Below are positions 33,763 through 42,513 of a DNA stretch of 57,217 nt, piece after piece; the stretch's first letter is position 1, and each line of letters opens with the position of its first letter. The translations under genes and the position numbers were made by a program. The notes below the pieces were generated by a model. It saw only the letters and a list, made by a program, of their open reading frames with translations, was not told where the DNA came from and ran no database searches. Source of the stretch: CAG-791 sp963593905 (GTDB taxonomy: Bacteria > Bacillota > Clostridia > Lachnospirales > Lachnospiraceae); the NCBI GenBank assembly GCA_963593905.1, contig CAVBBL010000016.1, positions 1 through 57,217 on the forward strand, read 5' to 3'.

Positions 33763-33858
33763 CGCTAGGGGAGCAATAAGCTGAGATTTTGTTTTGACCA
33801 CTCAGGTCAACGCATATACCCTCACTACTTGAACCGGATAATACCGGCGTAAGGAAGC
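33763..33858 (+). promoter_or_regulatory. TPP riboswitch
   Basis: The conserved Thi-box blocks are present in order: CTAGGGGAGC, GCTGAGAT, ACCCTCACTACTTGAACCGG and AATACCGGCGTAAGGAAGC. It precedes thiT. No strong terminator follows; CCTCC (33952-33956) can pair with the GGAGG ribosome site (33973-33977), so control of translation, or a weak terminator using the following T7, is likely. Confidence 0.93.
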
Positions 33859-33984
33859 TGATATCATGTACAGCACAGTTTACAGGCATGTTTTTTCTGA
33901 TTTTCTGTTTTATTTTATCATGTCTGTGGTCGGCGCTGTACCTGTAGTCCCCCTCCCGTTGTGCAAACAAAAGGAGGTTTTTTT

Positions 33985-34653
33985 ATGTCTATTTTTGCAA
34001 ACTTTGTTGAAGCGGATGGCTGCTATCAGCTGACCACGGCCGGCTACACCGCTCTGATTCTGCTGATGCTGGTAATCCTGCTGGCGGGCTGCTATTTCAC
34101 CAAGGCTGACAGCCGCGGCAAATTCGGCACCAAGCGCCTGGTATTTTCCGCCGTGGCCATTGCTCTTGCCTTTGTCACATCCTCTATTAAGTTTGTCCAT
34201 CTGCCCATGGGCGGCAGCGTCACCTTGTTTTCCATGCTCTTTATCTGCCTGATTGGTTATTGGTACGGCATCGGCACGGGTCTGACAGCCGCCGTTGCCT
34301 ATGGTTTCCTGCAGTTAATCGTTGATCCCTACATCATCAGTGTGCCCCAGATGCTGGTGGACTACATTTTTGCCTTCGGTGCTCTCGGTCTCTCCGGTTT
34401 ATTTTCCAAATCAAAGTATGGTCTCATCAAGGGGTACATTGCCGGCGTATTAGGCAGATATTTCTTTGCGTTCCTTTCCGGTCTGATTTTCTTTGGCAGC
34501 TACGCTGCGGATTACGGCATGGCCGCACCGGTATACTCTCTGGCCTACAACGGCGCTTACCTGGGTTTGGAAGCACTCTTTACGCTGATTCTTCTGTTTA
34601 TTCCGCCTGTTAACAGTGCTTTAAAGCGGATTAAGGAGATGGCGCAGGAGTAA
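33985..34653 (+). CDS. thiT: Thiamine ECF transporter S component
   Basis: 222-residue, six-helix S component that captures thiamine and works with a shared EcfAAT module encoded elsewhere. The loop GSVTLFSMLFICLIGYWYGIGTGL and the aromatic segment around LVDYIFAFGALGLSGLF fit ThiT (YuaJ). An additional N-terminal hydrophobic segment (YTALILLMLVILLAGCYF) precedes the core. ATG at 33985 follows AAAGGAGG and seven T; an upstream GTG at 33961 is not needed. The TPP riboswitch upstream supports thiamine as substrate. Confidence 0.93.
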   Translation: MSIFANFVEADGCYQLTTAGYTALILLMLVILLAGCYFTKADSRGKFGTKRLVFSAVAIALAFVTSSIKFVHLPMGGSVTLFSMLFICLIGYWYGIGTGLTAAVAYGFLQLIVDPYIISVPQMLVDYIFAFGALGLSGLFSKSKYGLIKGYIAGVLGRYFFAFLSGLIFFGSYAADYGMAAPVYSLAYNGAYLGLEALFTLILLFIPPVNSALKRIKEMAQE

Positions 34654-34675
34654 ATGCTGCACAGGAACAGCTCGT

Positions 34676-34741
34676 ATGCAGAATGTGCAATATATGCAAT
34701 ATATGTAATATGTGTAATATATGCAGAATATGTAAAATATA
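34676..34741. repeat. 9-bp AT-rich tandem repeat
   Basis: Six or so units of ATATATGCA/ATATATGTA type, directly beside palindromic element copy 3. Confidence 0.65.
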
Positions 34742-34774
34742 AACTGCTGGTATACGGTGATAAATTTAGTGTCA

Positions 34775-35042
34775 CCCGGTCATGCACCGGGGCGCGCCAG
34801 ATGTCTCGCACCATGCACTTTGCGCCGTTTTGCTAAGGTTTGTCTCTCGCCTGCGGGTGGCCGGCCCTTAACTCGCATCCCCGCCTGATGCGGGTCTGCT
34901 CAGACAGGCGGGCCTATCGGGCGCGCTCTGTAAGCGCGTCCGATACCATCCTCCGGCTTCGAGGCAAACCTAAGCAAAACTGGCGCGCAGTGCAAAGGAT
35001 GCGAGCCATTCTGCCACACCCCGGTGCATTACGTTTTGGCAA
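34775..35042 (-). repeat. Palindromic repeat element, copy 3 (inverted)
   Basis: Same element as at 24745-25012 but on the other strand. The stem ATCTGAC/GTCAGAT of copy 2 reads ATCGGAC/GCCCGAT here: one T-A to G-C pair change plus one A-C mismatch. Flanked on both sides by short tandem repeats. No ORF. Confidence 0.85.
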
Positions 35043-35046
35043 TCTG

Positions 35047-35115
35047 TATCTGTAATTATTGCTTTTTATCTGTAATTTCCCTTTATCTGTAATTGCTCCT
35101 TATCTGTAATTGTTC
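35047..35115. repeat. 18-20 bp tandem repeat (ATCTGTAATT units)
   Basis: Four to five degenerate units built on TATCTGTAATTGCTCCTT, directly adjoining the palindromic element. Confidence 0.65.
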
Positions 35116-35152
35116 TTTTTCGGCCATCGTGCAATATTTGCCTACATCCAGC

Positions 35153-35312
35153 TCCCATTATACGGTACTTACAGCACATCCATATTCCACCGTACGCTAC
35201 TTACAGTACCGCCTTCTTCCACTGTACGTAGATTTCAGCAAATGCGTATTCTGTTGTATGGTACTTGCATTACAGTCTTCTTCCTTTGTGCGGTACTTAC
35301 AATCCAGTGGAA
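35153..35312. repeat. 32-bp minisatellite, five units, upstream of ssrA
   Basis: Units start at 35153, 35185, 35217, 35249 and 35281, exactly 32 bp apart. The most conserved part is TTCCACTGTACGGTACTTAC. The units have diverged substantially. Open frames through it are repeat artefacts. Confidence 0.75.
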
Positions 35313-35340
35313 TACGCATGTATAATATCTACAGTGCTTC

Positions 35341-35369
35341 TTGTTTTTCATTTCCGTTTGTGTTATGAT
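35341..35369 (+). promoter_or_regulatory. Promoter candidate for ssrA
   Basis: TTGTTT (35341-35346), 17-bp spacer, TATGAT (35364-35369). It implies a short 5-prime extension removed before maturation at 35398. Confidence 0.5.
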
Positions 35370-35397
35370 GAAATTTGTCTATAAAGACACTCTGTAT

Positions 35398-35750
35398 GGG
35401 ATAGTAAAGGTTTCGACAGGGGTCTTGCAGATGGAGAAGCTATCCGTCGCCACACGTAAATGGCAAACCTAAATATAAACGCTAACAACGATAGATTAGC
35501 ACTGGCAGCCTAAGCGCTGCCTGTCGCCGGAGGGGCACCTGCCACCTTTCGATACGACATCATGAAGGCGGGAAACGACATAGGCTAAGCTTTGCGTCTA
35601 TGGGCGTATCATGAAGCTACCAACTCTGTGGGGCTGTCTGTTTCCTCACAGAATGCGGGAATGCGGGGTGACCCGGTATAACAGACTACGATAGTAGAAG
35701 TACATTGAATGGGTCTTTGGACGCGGGTTCGACTCCCGCCTATTCCACTA
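35398..35750 (+). ncRNA. ssrA: tmRNA
   Basis: Rescues stalled ribosomes. 5-prime GGGATAG pairs with 3-prime CTATTCC as acceptor stem; GTTTCGAC and the GCGGGTTCGACTCCCGC T-arm complete the tRNA-like domain. The resume codon GCA at 35463 opens the tag ANLNINANNDRLALAA, ending at TAA 35511-35513; the LALAA end is the usual protease signal. After the discriminator A (35747) the genome reads CTA, so the CCA end is not fully encoded and must be added. smpB lies 450 bp away on the other strand. Confidence 0.96.
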
Positions 35751-35817
35751 ATGATTTGAAATCCTGACGCGCAAGGTTCGGATTTCGAAGGATTCGCTCC
35801 ACTTCCGATTTTAAAAA

Positions 35818-35857
35818 AAGCAAGAAAAAAGAGGCATATGCCTCTTTTTTCTTGCTT
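35818..35857. terminator. Bidirectional terminator between ssrA and the smpB operon
   Basis: A perfect 40-bp palindrome centred on GGCATATGCC with A6/T6 tracts in the arms. It can end transcripts from both sides. Confidence 0.9.
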
Positions 35858-35864
35858 TTGCTTC

Positions 35865-36155
35865 CTACCCCTGCAGGCCGTTGGTCTGACGGATCATATC
35901 CTCTACCACGATATCGTAGATCTCACCGATGGTATTGCAATACTCCAGAATCTTCCAGGGCTCATTGGTGTGGAAATGGATCTTGATCAGATCTTCATCA
36001 CCGGCTGCAATCAGGCTGTTGCCCTCAAAGTGCTCCGTGATGTAATCTGCGATTTCATCCTCGTCCAGATCCTCGTCTCTTCTGTCGATCAGCAGTTGGG
36101 TATCATAGCGATAAGCGAACTGGTCATCCTCTGCATCAATTGAATTTACTCCCAT
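35865..36155 (-). CDS. Stand-alone C-terminal DAK/YloV-like domain
   Basis: 96 residues. FEGNSLIAAGDEDLIKIHFHTNEPWKILEYC and GEIYDIVVEDMIRQTNGLQG match the C-terminal part of DAK2/YloV (FakA-type) proteins, but the ATP-binding kinase domain is absent. It may be a truncated relic or a small regulatory partner; the intact HFHTNEPW core and good ribosome site (AGAGG, 5 nt before ATG 36155) argue that it is expressed. It follows smpB by 39 nt and ends at the bidirectional terminator. Confidence 0.75.
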   Translation of the reverse strand: MGVNSIDAEDDQFAYRYDTQLLIDRRDEDLDEDEIADYITEHFEGNSLIAAGDEDLIKIHFHTNEPWKILEYCNTIGEIYDIVVEDMIRQTNGLQG

Positions 36156-36192
36156 CATTTCCTCTTTCTGCCGCAATCGGCGGCGCTGTGTC
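36156..36192 (-). promoter_or_regulatory. Short class B leader (GCCGCCGATTGCGGC) before the DAK-like gene
   Basis: A GCCGC/GCGGC stem followed by AGAAAGAGGAA and the start, in the 39-nt smpB spacer. Confidence 0.5.
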
Positions 36193-36194
36193 AT

Positions 36195-36665
36195 TTAACC
36201 TTTCAGATAGACCTTAAAATCTCTCTCGGTCTCTCTGCGCTGATCTTTTTTCATCTTGTCTTCCCGCTTATCATAGAGTTTTTTACCTCTTGCGAGGCCA
36301 ATCTCTATTTTGGCTCTGCCGTTTTTAAAATAAACCTGCAGCGGAACCAGCGTATATCCCTTGACCTGTACCTGACCGGCCAGTTTCATGATTTCTCTTT
36401 TGTGCAGCAAAAGTCTGCGCACACGCAGCGGATCCTTATTAAAAATATTACCTTTTTCGTAGGGGCTGATATTCATTCCCTCCACGAAGACCTCTCCCTT
36501 ATTGACAGAGACAAAAGCCTCCTTGATGCTGCACTTGCCAAGACGCAGGGACTTTACCTCTGTCCCGTACAGCTCAATGCCGCACTCATATTTTTCCTCT
36601 ATAAAATAGTCATGGTAGGCCTTTTTATTATTGGCTACCAGTTTCATAGGCTCTTTTGCGCTCAT
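36195..36665 (-). CDS. smpB: SsrA-binding protein SmpB
   Basis: Beta-barrel partner of tmRNA, 156 residues. ANNKKAYHDYFIEEKYECGIELYGTEVKSLR, AFVSVNKGEVFVEGM and a basic C-terminal tail (KLYDKREDKMKKDQRRETERDFK) are all in place; the tail enters the mRNA channel of the stalled ribosome. It starts 4 nt after rnr ends. With ssrA next door and rnr upstream, the whole trans-translation and mRNA-decay set is clustered. Confidence 0.97.
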   Translation of the reverse strand: MSAKEPMKLVANNKKAYHDYFIEEKYECGIELYGTEVKSLRLGKCSIKEAFVSVNKGEVFVEGMNISPYEKGNIFNKDPLRVRRLLLHKREIMKLAGQVQVKGYTLVPLQVYFKNGRAKIEIGLARGKKLYDKREDKMKKDQRRETERDFKVYLKG

Positions 36666-36669
36666 TCTC

Positions 36670-39039
36670 TCAGATTTTCTCCGATTTTTTCTGTTTTTTC
36701 TCTCCTGTCATTGCAGGATTACTCTTCTTTTTCTTCTTTTTCTTTTCGGAATTTTTCCGTTTTGTTTTCGCGAATTTTTCCGGGCTTTCCTGTTGTGTTT
36801 TTTCTTCTTTTGAGGTATCTTCCCGCTTTACCTTCTCGTCTCTGCCGATTTTTTTCTGCTTTCTTTTTTGGGATTTTCCGGCTTTTTTTCTTTTTATATC
36901 TCTTTTTTTCTTTATATCTCCGGACTTTTCCTCTGTTTCCCGTCCACCACTTTCCTCTTTGGCAGATGTATTCTCTTTCAGCGAGAAATCAATGGTACGA
37001 ACCAGCAGATCGGTGCCTTCCACTGTTACCGCGATGGTCTGACCCAGGGAATAGGTATGACCGGTGCGCTCTCCCACCAGTATATACTGCTTTTCGTCAA
37101 ATGCATAGTAATCATCCTGAAGATTACGAACATGGACCAGACCTTCTACTGTGTTGGGAAGTTCCACGTACAGTCCCCATCCGGTCACACCGGAAATTCT
37201 GCCCGTAAAGCTCTCTCCCACACGCTCCTGCATATATTCACATTTCTTCTGCTTTTGGGTCTCCCGCTCTGCCTCAGTGGCTCTTCTCTCCATATCCGAG
37301 GACTGCTTCGCCACACCCGGCAAAAGTTCTTTCAGTCTGCTGACCTCTTTTTCTGTCAGTTCCCCCCGCAGGGATTTCTTAATAATGCGATGGATCTGCA
37401 GATCCGGATATCGTCTGATCGGGGATGTGAAATGGCAATAATATTGGAGAGCAAGACCAAAATGGCCTTCACATGTTGTGGTATATCTGGCCTGCTGCAT
37501 ACTGCGCAGTGCCATTCGGGTGAGCATATCTTCCTGTGGTGTCCCTTTGATTTCTGTCAGCAGCTGCTGTATTTCCTTAGGGTGTACCTCTCCGTTGGCA
37601 CATTTGAAACTTACATGGTATTTTCGGACGAATTCCGCCAACTGCTTGATCTTATCAGGGTCCGGTGCCCCGTGGGTCCGATAGACAAAGGGCATTTCCA
37701 TCCAGCTGCAATGCTCCGCCACTGTCTCATTGGCCAGAAGCATGAAATCCTCTATGAGATTGGTGGCGTCATTGTGCTCGTAGGGATAAATATCCACCGG
37801 ATGGCCATCGCGGTCCAGTATAATCTTGGATTCCGGAAAATCGAAGTCTATGGAGCCTCGCTCCTGTCTCTTCTTATGCAGGATTTCGGCCAGTCTCTCC
37901 ATATTGCGAAGCATCCTGGCAATCTTTTCTGTCTTGGTCTTCGTCCCCCGCATGCCCTGCCGGCGCAGCATTTCTTCGATTTCTCCGGTGTCCTTCTCCT
38001 GCAAAAGTCTTTGCACGCCGGTGTAGCTGAGCCTGGCGTCCGTGCGGATCAAGGACTCCACGATCCGATGATCAACCACCTTCCCTTTTCCATCCACCGT
38101 CATCAGGCAGCTTAAGGCATAACGATCCTCTCCCTGATTCAGGGAGCAGATTCCGTTGCTCAGCTCATGGGGCAGCATAGGGATGACCCGATCTACCAGA
38201 TATACGCTGGTGGCCCGCTTTAAGGCTTCCTTATCCAGGGCGCTGCCTTCTGTCACATATTCGCTTACATCGGCAATGTGCACGCCTAGTTCCCACAGAC
38301 TTCCCCGCTTTTTCAGGGAAACTGCATCATCCAGATCCTTGGCATCCTCGCCGTCGATGGTGACCATCAGCAGATCACGCAAATCCTCCCGGCGGCCGCC
38401 GTCCATATCCGGCTCTGTAATTTGGACTGTATCTATTCCCCTCAGCTGCTTTCTCACTTCTTCCGGAAATTCTCCCGGCAGATCGAAGGCCCGAATGATG
38501 GAAAGGATATCCACGCCCGGATCATCCATATGTCCCAGAATTTCTGTAATCCGTCCCTGGGGCGGTCTGTTCTTTGCACCGTAGTCGGTAATCTCTGCCA
38601 CCACTTTATGGCCCTCTACCGCCTGCAGTGCGTCCTCCTGATGAATTACGATATCCACACCTATCTTGGCATTATCCGGTGTGACAAATCCGTGATGACC
38701 ACTCTTTTGATACGTGCCCACCACAGTCTTCGTGCCTCTCTCCAGAATACGCAGCACCTCTGCCTCCCGGCGGGCGCCCCGGGCCTGTGCAGGGCCGGGC
38801 TGCACCTCTACCGTATCGCCGTAGAAAGCATTTTTACTCTTGCCTATAGGGACATAGAGATCCTCCTCCAGTCCTTCCACCCGCACAAAACCAAATCCTC
38901 TGGCACTGCTTAAGTAAGTACCGGTAAGTAACTTCCTTTTCTTCTGTTTGGTTTTCTTTTGTTCCTGTTTCTTTTTCTTCTCTTCTTTTTCTTCTATCTG
39001 TTTCTTCAGATGATTTTCTATATTTCTTGTATATTCCAT
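36670..39039 (-). CDS. rnr: Ribonuclease R
   Basis: Processive 3-to-5 exoribonuclease that degrades structured and non-stop mRNA. OB/cold-shock domains (RGFGFVRVEGLEEDLYVP), the RNB catalytic core with VTIDGEDAKDLDDAVSL (metal-binding Asp residues), and an S1 domain (SFTGRISGVTGWGLYVEL) are in order. Both ends are extreme: residues 1-36 are mostly Lys/Glu/Gln, and the last 100 or so are Lys/Arg/Glu-rich low complexity, longer than in most homologues. Lys-rich RNase R tails bind SmpB-tmRNA in E. coli. It lies between secG and smpB in one operon. Confidence 0.96.
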   Translation of the reverse strand: MEYTRNIENHLKKQIEEKEEKKKKQEQKKTKQKKRKLLTGTYLSSARGFGFVRVEGLEEDLYVPIGKSKNAFYGDTVEVQPGPAQARGARREAEVLRILERGTKTVVGTYQKSGHHGFVTPDNAKIGVDIVIHQEDALQAVEGHKVVAEITDYGAKNRPPQGRITEILGHMDDPGVDILSIIRAFDLPGEFPEEVRKQLRGIDTVQITEPDMDGGRREDLRDLLMVTIDGEDAKDLDDAVSLKKRGSLWELGVHIADVSEYVTEGSALDKEALKRATSVYLVDRVIPMLPHELSNGICSLNQGEDRYALSCLMTVDGKGKVVDHRIVESLIRTDARLSYTGVQRLLQEKDTGEIEEMLRRQGMRGTKTKTEKIARMLRNMERLAEILHKKRQERGSIDFDFPESKIILDRDGHPVDIYPYEHNDATNLIEDFMLLANETVAEHCSWMEMPFVYRTHGAPDPDKIKQLAEFVRKYHVSFKCANGEVHPKEIQQLLTEIKGTPQEDMLTRMALRSMQQARYTTTCEGHFGLALQYYCHFTSPIRRYPDLQIHRIIKKSLRGELTEKEVSRLKELLPGVAKQSSDMERRATEAERETQKQKKCEYMQERVGESFTGRISGVTGWGLYVELPNTVEGLVHVRNLQDDYYAFDEKQYILVGERTGHTYSLGQTIAVTVEGTDLLVRTIDFSLKENTSAKEESGGRETEEKSGDIKKKRDIKRKKAGKSQKRKQKKIGRDEKVKREDTSKEEKTQQESPEKFAKTKRKNSEKKKKKKKSNPAMTGEKKQKKSEKI

Positions 39040-39240
39040 TTACTTTCCTATCTTCCATGCAGTGCTTATATTGCAGGACATAATCTGCCTTGTAGATCCT
39101 ACCGCGAGCTTACTCCGCTCTGTCAATGCTGCCATAAACTCACTCCGTTCTGACGGTCTCGCCATAGATCTGTATCATCGTCCCCGCACAAAGCAAAGCG
39201 GCGCCCCAGCTTCTGGCCGGGACGCCGCACATTCCTGCAT

Positions 39241-39480
39241 CTAGAACAATTTCATATTTAAGAGAACCGCCAGCACCATGAATACTACTGCCAGACCTGT
39301 GGTCAGCTTCACCAGCAGGCCTTCCATGGAACGCCCCTTGTTCTTACCCCAGTAGGTGTCCGCCATGCCGCTGATCGCGCCCAGTCCCTGTGACTTGCCT
39401 TCCTGCATCAATACCAGAATGACCAATGCCACACTGACGATAATCATCACAATTGTCAGAATTAAACGTACAACGCCCAT
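39241..39480 (-). CDS. secG: Preprotein translocase subunit SecG
   Basis: 79 residues, two transmembrane helices (VVRLILTIVMIIVSVALVILVLM and LLVKLTTGLAVVFMVLAVLL) with the linker EGKSQGLGAISG. The ATG at 39480 has AGGAG 7 nt upstream; the 14-codon extension lacks one. secG-rnr-smpB is a conserved Firmicutes order. The gap of 200 nt to rnr shows no terminator. Confidence 0.95.
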   Translation of the reverse strand: MGVVRLILTIVMIIVSVALVILVLMQEGKSQGLGAISGMADTYWGKNKGRSMEGLLVKLTTGLAVVFMVLAVLLNMKLF

Positions 39481-39549
39481 TTCTCTGCTCCTGTATTCCG
39501 TATCATGTCCCCGGTCAAACACCGCCGGTACAAATCAACAACTCATTAA

Positions 39550-39578
39550 ATCATATCATATACGCAATTAAACTGCAA
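39550..39578 (-). promoter_or_regulatory. Promoter of secG-rnr-smpB
   Basis: TTGCAG (39573-39578), 17-bp spacer, TATGAT (39550-39555), 70 nt before secG. Confidence 0.7.
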
Positions 39579-39582
39579 GATG

Positions 39583-39690
39583 TTTATTCATTGATCCGAA
39601 CACTCCTGCGTTTATTCACTGATACAAACGGCCCTATGTCTAATCATGTCTATCACTGATTCCAATAACCCTATGTTTATTCGCTGATCC
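39583..39690. repeat. Degenerate tandem repeat of about 28 bp, four units
   Basis: Units contain TTTATTCACTGATCCAAAC at 39583, 39611, about 39649 and 39676. The last lies within the 3-prime end of the neighbouring membrane-protein gene, which may thus have been extended by the repeat. Confidence 0.55.
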
Positions 39691-41227
39691 GCACCACCCA
39701 CGTATCTCCGATTTTTTTGATGCACCCGTCCGAAGGGTAATCAGACATGGTTTTATACTCCTGACTGTCTCGGATGGACTGCGCATTTTCATCCATGGAA
39801 TTTTCCGCTGTCTTGCCCAGATAAATCTGCAGGAAGCGCTCTCTGGTCCCTGAGGTGATCAGACCATACTCCAGAGCCACACCGGACAGATCATAGAACC
39901 GTTCCTCCTCCAGGGAAAAATCATTGATGGTCTCCTCATCGAAAGAACCCAGGATAATCAGTTTATCCTCTGCATCATATCCCGGCTGATTCTCCACTCT
40001 GGTAATCATACGTTCAAAGTAGCTGTAGACCCGCTCATAGGACAGTTTCATCCGAAAATACGCTTCTCCTGTGATGATATAATCGCTGTATCCCGTGGCA
40101 AGCACCACCAAAATTCCTGCAAGAGACAAGAACCGCCCTGCCATATTTTTTCCCTTTTCGTCCTTCTCCAGCTTCTCTCCCAGGCACAATAGCAGCACGT
40201 ACACCAGGCAGAACTGATAAATCATCAGCATGGAAAAATAGGCATCCGGGGACATCACGTCAATAAAGCTAAGAGCCACCGGCAATGCCAGCAGCAAAAA
40301 CAAGGTCCACAATCCCCGCAGCTTATCCTGCAGAATCTTCACCCGGTACAAAACCACTGCCATCATCACCACCAGCAGAATCACGGCGGCAATATTCATC
40401 ACCTTCACAAATCCGGTCTGAAAGCTGTAGCTGCCAAGAAGAAAATACCGGATCAGCCGCAAATAGGCCTTAGCACAGTAAACAGGCACACGAAGAGGAT
40501 TGATCTTCCCCATATTACCCACGCCGTTGTGTGTCTCCTGGCTCAGCAGAGGATAGCGCAGATGGGCGATAATGATATAGATCAAAACGCCCGCGCCCAA
40601 CATAATAACATAACGAAGTCCACGGCAAAGTGTCTCTTTTACCTTGCATTTCTTATTTTCTTCGCTGTCACGGATCTCATCCTGCAGCCAACGGATCAGC
40701 AATAAGGAAATGGTAAAGCAAATATAAGCCTGATAGATACCCAGGCTTAAGATCAGCGGTCCCATAGCCGGCAAAAATCCCCATTTCCACTGCAAGGACA
40801 GCCATACGGCCAGCACCGCCAGAAAGAGACCGATGGCATACAAATCCACCGTAAACATAAAGGTCATGGTGCTGCAAAGACTGGGGAATGTCATGAAAAT
40901 CATGGGCAGCAGCACTGCCGCCATCCTCGTCTCCAATCTCAGGATTCCATAGAGCATCACGCAGGTGATGCTGATCAGCAATATAGCCATACTGCCGTTG
41001 ATCCAAGGGTTGCTCAGTTTGCCTGCCAGAGGATGGATAAAGCGCAGCACCCATCTCCCCAGTTCTCCGCCTACGCCGTAGCTGTTAAAATTGCTTAAAT
41101 CATCCCAGTTTGACAGCTTATTGGTCATCATAAAAAGATGGGTCAGGAAACCGAACAGCAGCCCGCTGAAAAAGCAGAGCTGCTGATTCTTTGAAATCTT
41201 CCTGACCAGCTGGTCCAGTATCTTCAT
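39677..41227 (-). CDS. Polytopic membrane protein, GtrII glucosyltransferase-like
   Basis: About 516 residues with 10 or more hydrophobic segments, a motif SNWDDLSNFNSYGVGGELGRWVL after the first helix and STMTFMFTVDLYAIGLFLAVLAVWL; these fit the GtrII family (phage and bacterial O-antigen or wall-polymer glucosyltransferases using lipid-linked glucose). The C-terminal 140 residues are mostly extracytoplasmic. No partner GtrA/GtrB genes are near, so function is tentative. Start set at ATG 41227, preceded by AAAGG at a longish spacing; 37 upstream codons are open but lack a site. Confidence 0.75.
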   Translation of the reverse strand: MKILDQLVRKISKNQQLCFFSGLLFGFLTHLFMMTNKLSNWDDLSNFNSYGVGGELGRWVLRFIHPLAGKLSNPWINGSMAILLISITCVMLYGILRLETRMAAVLLPMIFMTFPSLCSTMTFMFTVDLYAIGLFLAVLAVWLSLQWKWGFLPAMGPLILSLGIYQAYICFTISLLLIRWLQDEIRDSEENKKCKVKETLCRGLRYVIMLGAGVLIYIIIAHLRYPLLSQETHNGVGNMGKINPLRVPVYCAKAYLRLIRYFLLGSYSFQTGFVKVMNIAAVILLVVMMAVVLYRVKILQDKLRGLWTLFLLLALPVALSFIDVMSPDAYFSMLMIYQFCLVYVLLLCLGEKLEKDEKGKNMAGRFLSLAGILVVLATGYSDYIITGEAYFRMKLSYERVYSYFERMITRVENQPGYDAEDKLIILGSFDEETINDFSLEEERFYDLSGVALEYGLITSGTRERFLQIYLGKTAENSMDENAQSIRDSQEYKTMSDYPSDGCIKKIGDTWVVRISE

Positions 41228-41361
41228 AGAGATAAAATCCTTTCCTGCCGGCAGAACCGATTGTTTCGTATTCCGTTTCATTTTCCCGTGCAGTCCCGGC
41301 GACGACGGCCGCTTTCCAGCCCTGACCGCTTTATGCACTGTTTCTCCACAGGCTTATTTTC

Positions 41362-42490
41362 TTATATGGTAGCTTCGCCCCGTGCCTGATTGGCCTGCAT
41401 CTTAAGGTAAGCGTTGATAAAACGGTCGATATCACCGTCCAGCACGCCATTGGCATTGGCTGTCTCTTCCTCGGTGCGGGTATCCTTGACCAGCATATAA
41501 GGCTGCAGTACATAGGAGCGAATTTGGCTGCCCCAGGCGATATCCTTGATTTCCCCCCGAATACCGGAAAGCTTTTCCGCTTCCTCTTCCTGTTTGCGCA
41601 GGTAGAGCTTTGCCTTCAGCATCTGCATAGCCTTATCCTTATTCTGGAACTGGGACCGCTCATTCTGGCAGGTCACCACAATACCGGTAGGGAAATGGGT
41701 GATACGGATAGCGGAGGATGTCTTATTGATATGCTGACCGCCGGCACCGCTGCTTCGATAGGTATCGATGCGGATATCATCAGGATTGATCACTACATCC
41801 AGATCCTTTTCAATATCCGGCATAACATCACAGGAAACAAAGGAGGTCTGGCGCTTTCCCTGGGCATTAAAGGGAGAAATGCGCACCAGTCTGTGCACGC
41901 CTCTCTCTGACTTAAGATACCCATAGGCATTCATACCATTGATCTGGAAATCCACAGATTTAATACCGGCTTCATCTCCGTCTACGAAGTTCATCACTTC
42001 TACGGTAAAACCTTTTTTCTCTGCCCACTTGGTGTACATGCGATAGAGCATGGAGCACCAGTCGCAGCTCTCTGTACCGCCGGCACCCGCATTCAGGCTG
42101 ATGATCGCATTGCAGGCATCATACTCCCCGTTTAACAGAGTGGAGAGACGGATCGACTCCAGCTTTTCCTTAAAATCATCAAACTCTTTCTGCACATCCT
42201 CGATGACAGAAGGATCATTGTCCTCATTGCCCATCTGGATCAATGTCAGGATGTCCTCATAGCGGGAGGACAGGTCATCTGCATCCTCTACGGTCTTCTG
42301 CAGATCCTTTAATTCCTTCATCTTTCCATTAGCTTTGTCGGCGTCATTCCAAAAGTCCGGCGCCTCCATTTCTCTTTGAAGCTCCTCTATTCTTTGCTCT
42401 TTGCGAGGGAGGTCAAAGTGAATCCCTCACTTCCGCTAATGGAGTCTCGTATTGCTGCAGATCGATCTTGATCTGGTCTAATTCAACCAT
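41362..42490 (-). CDS. prfB: Peptide chain release factor 2, with programmed +1 frameshift
   Basis: Reads UGA and UAA stop codons. The first 25 sense codons run from ATG 42490 (ribosome site AAAGGTGG) to CTT-TGA-C at 42412-42418. Shifting +1 there continues into the main frame at DLPRKEQRIEEL, so the protein is about 375 residues. GGQ is in SSGAGGQHINKTSSA and the stop-codon-recognition SPF motif in HRLVRISPFNAQ. The SD-like stimulator that usually lies before the shift site is weak here (GTGAGGGATTC). The frameshift is autoregulatory: RF2 shortage favours shifting. Confidence 0.96.
42412..42418 (-). other. prfB: prfB +1 frameshift site
   Basis: CTTTGAC on the coding strand: Leu codon, in-frame UGA, then C, as in most bacterial prfB genes. 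AGGGA lies 3-7 nt upstream. Confidence 0.93.
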
Positions 42491-42513
42491 TAGTTTCACC
42501 ACCTTTCTTTTCT

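Noticed and set aside
35093..35368. Two overlapping open frames of 70-90 codons before ssrA
   Set aside because: They are translations of the 18-bp and 32-bp tandem repeats, Cys/Tyr/Ser-rich, without ribosome sites.
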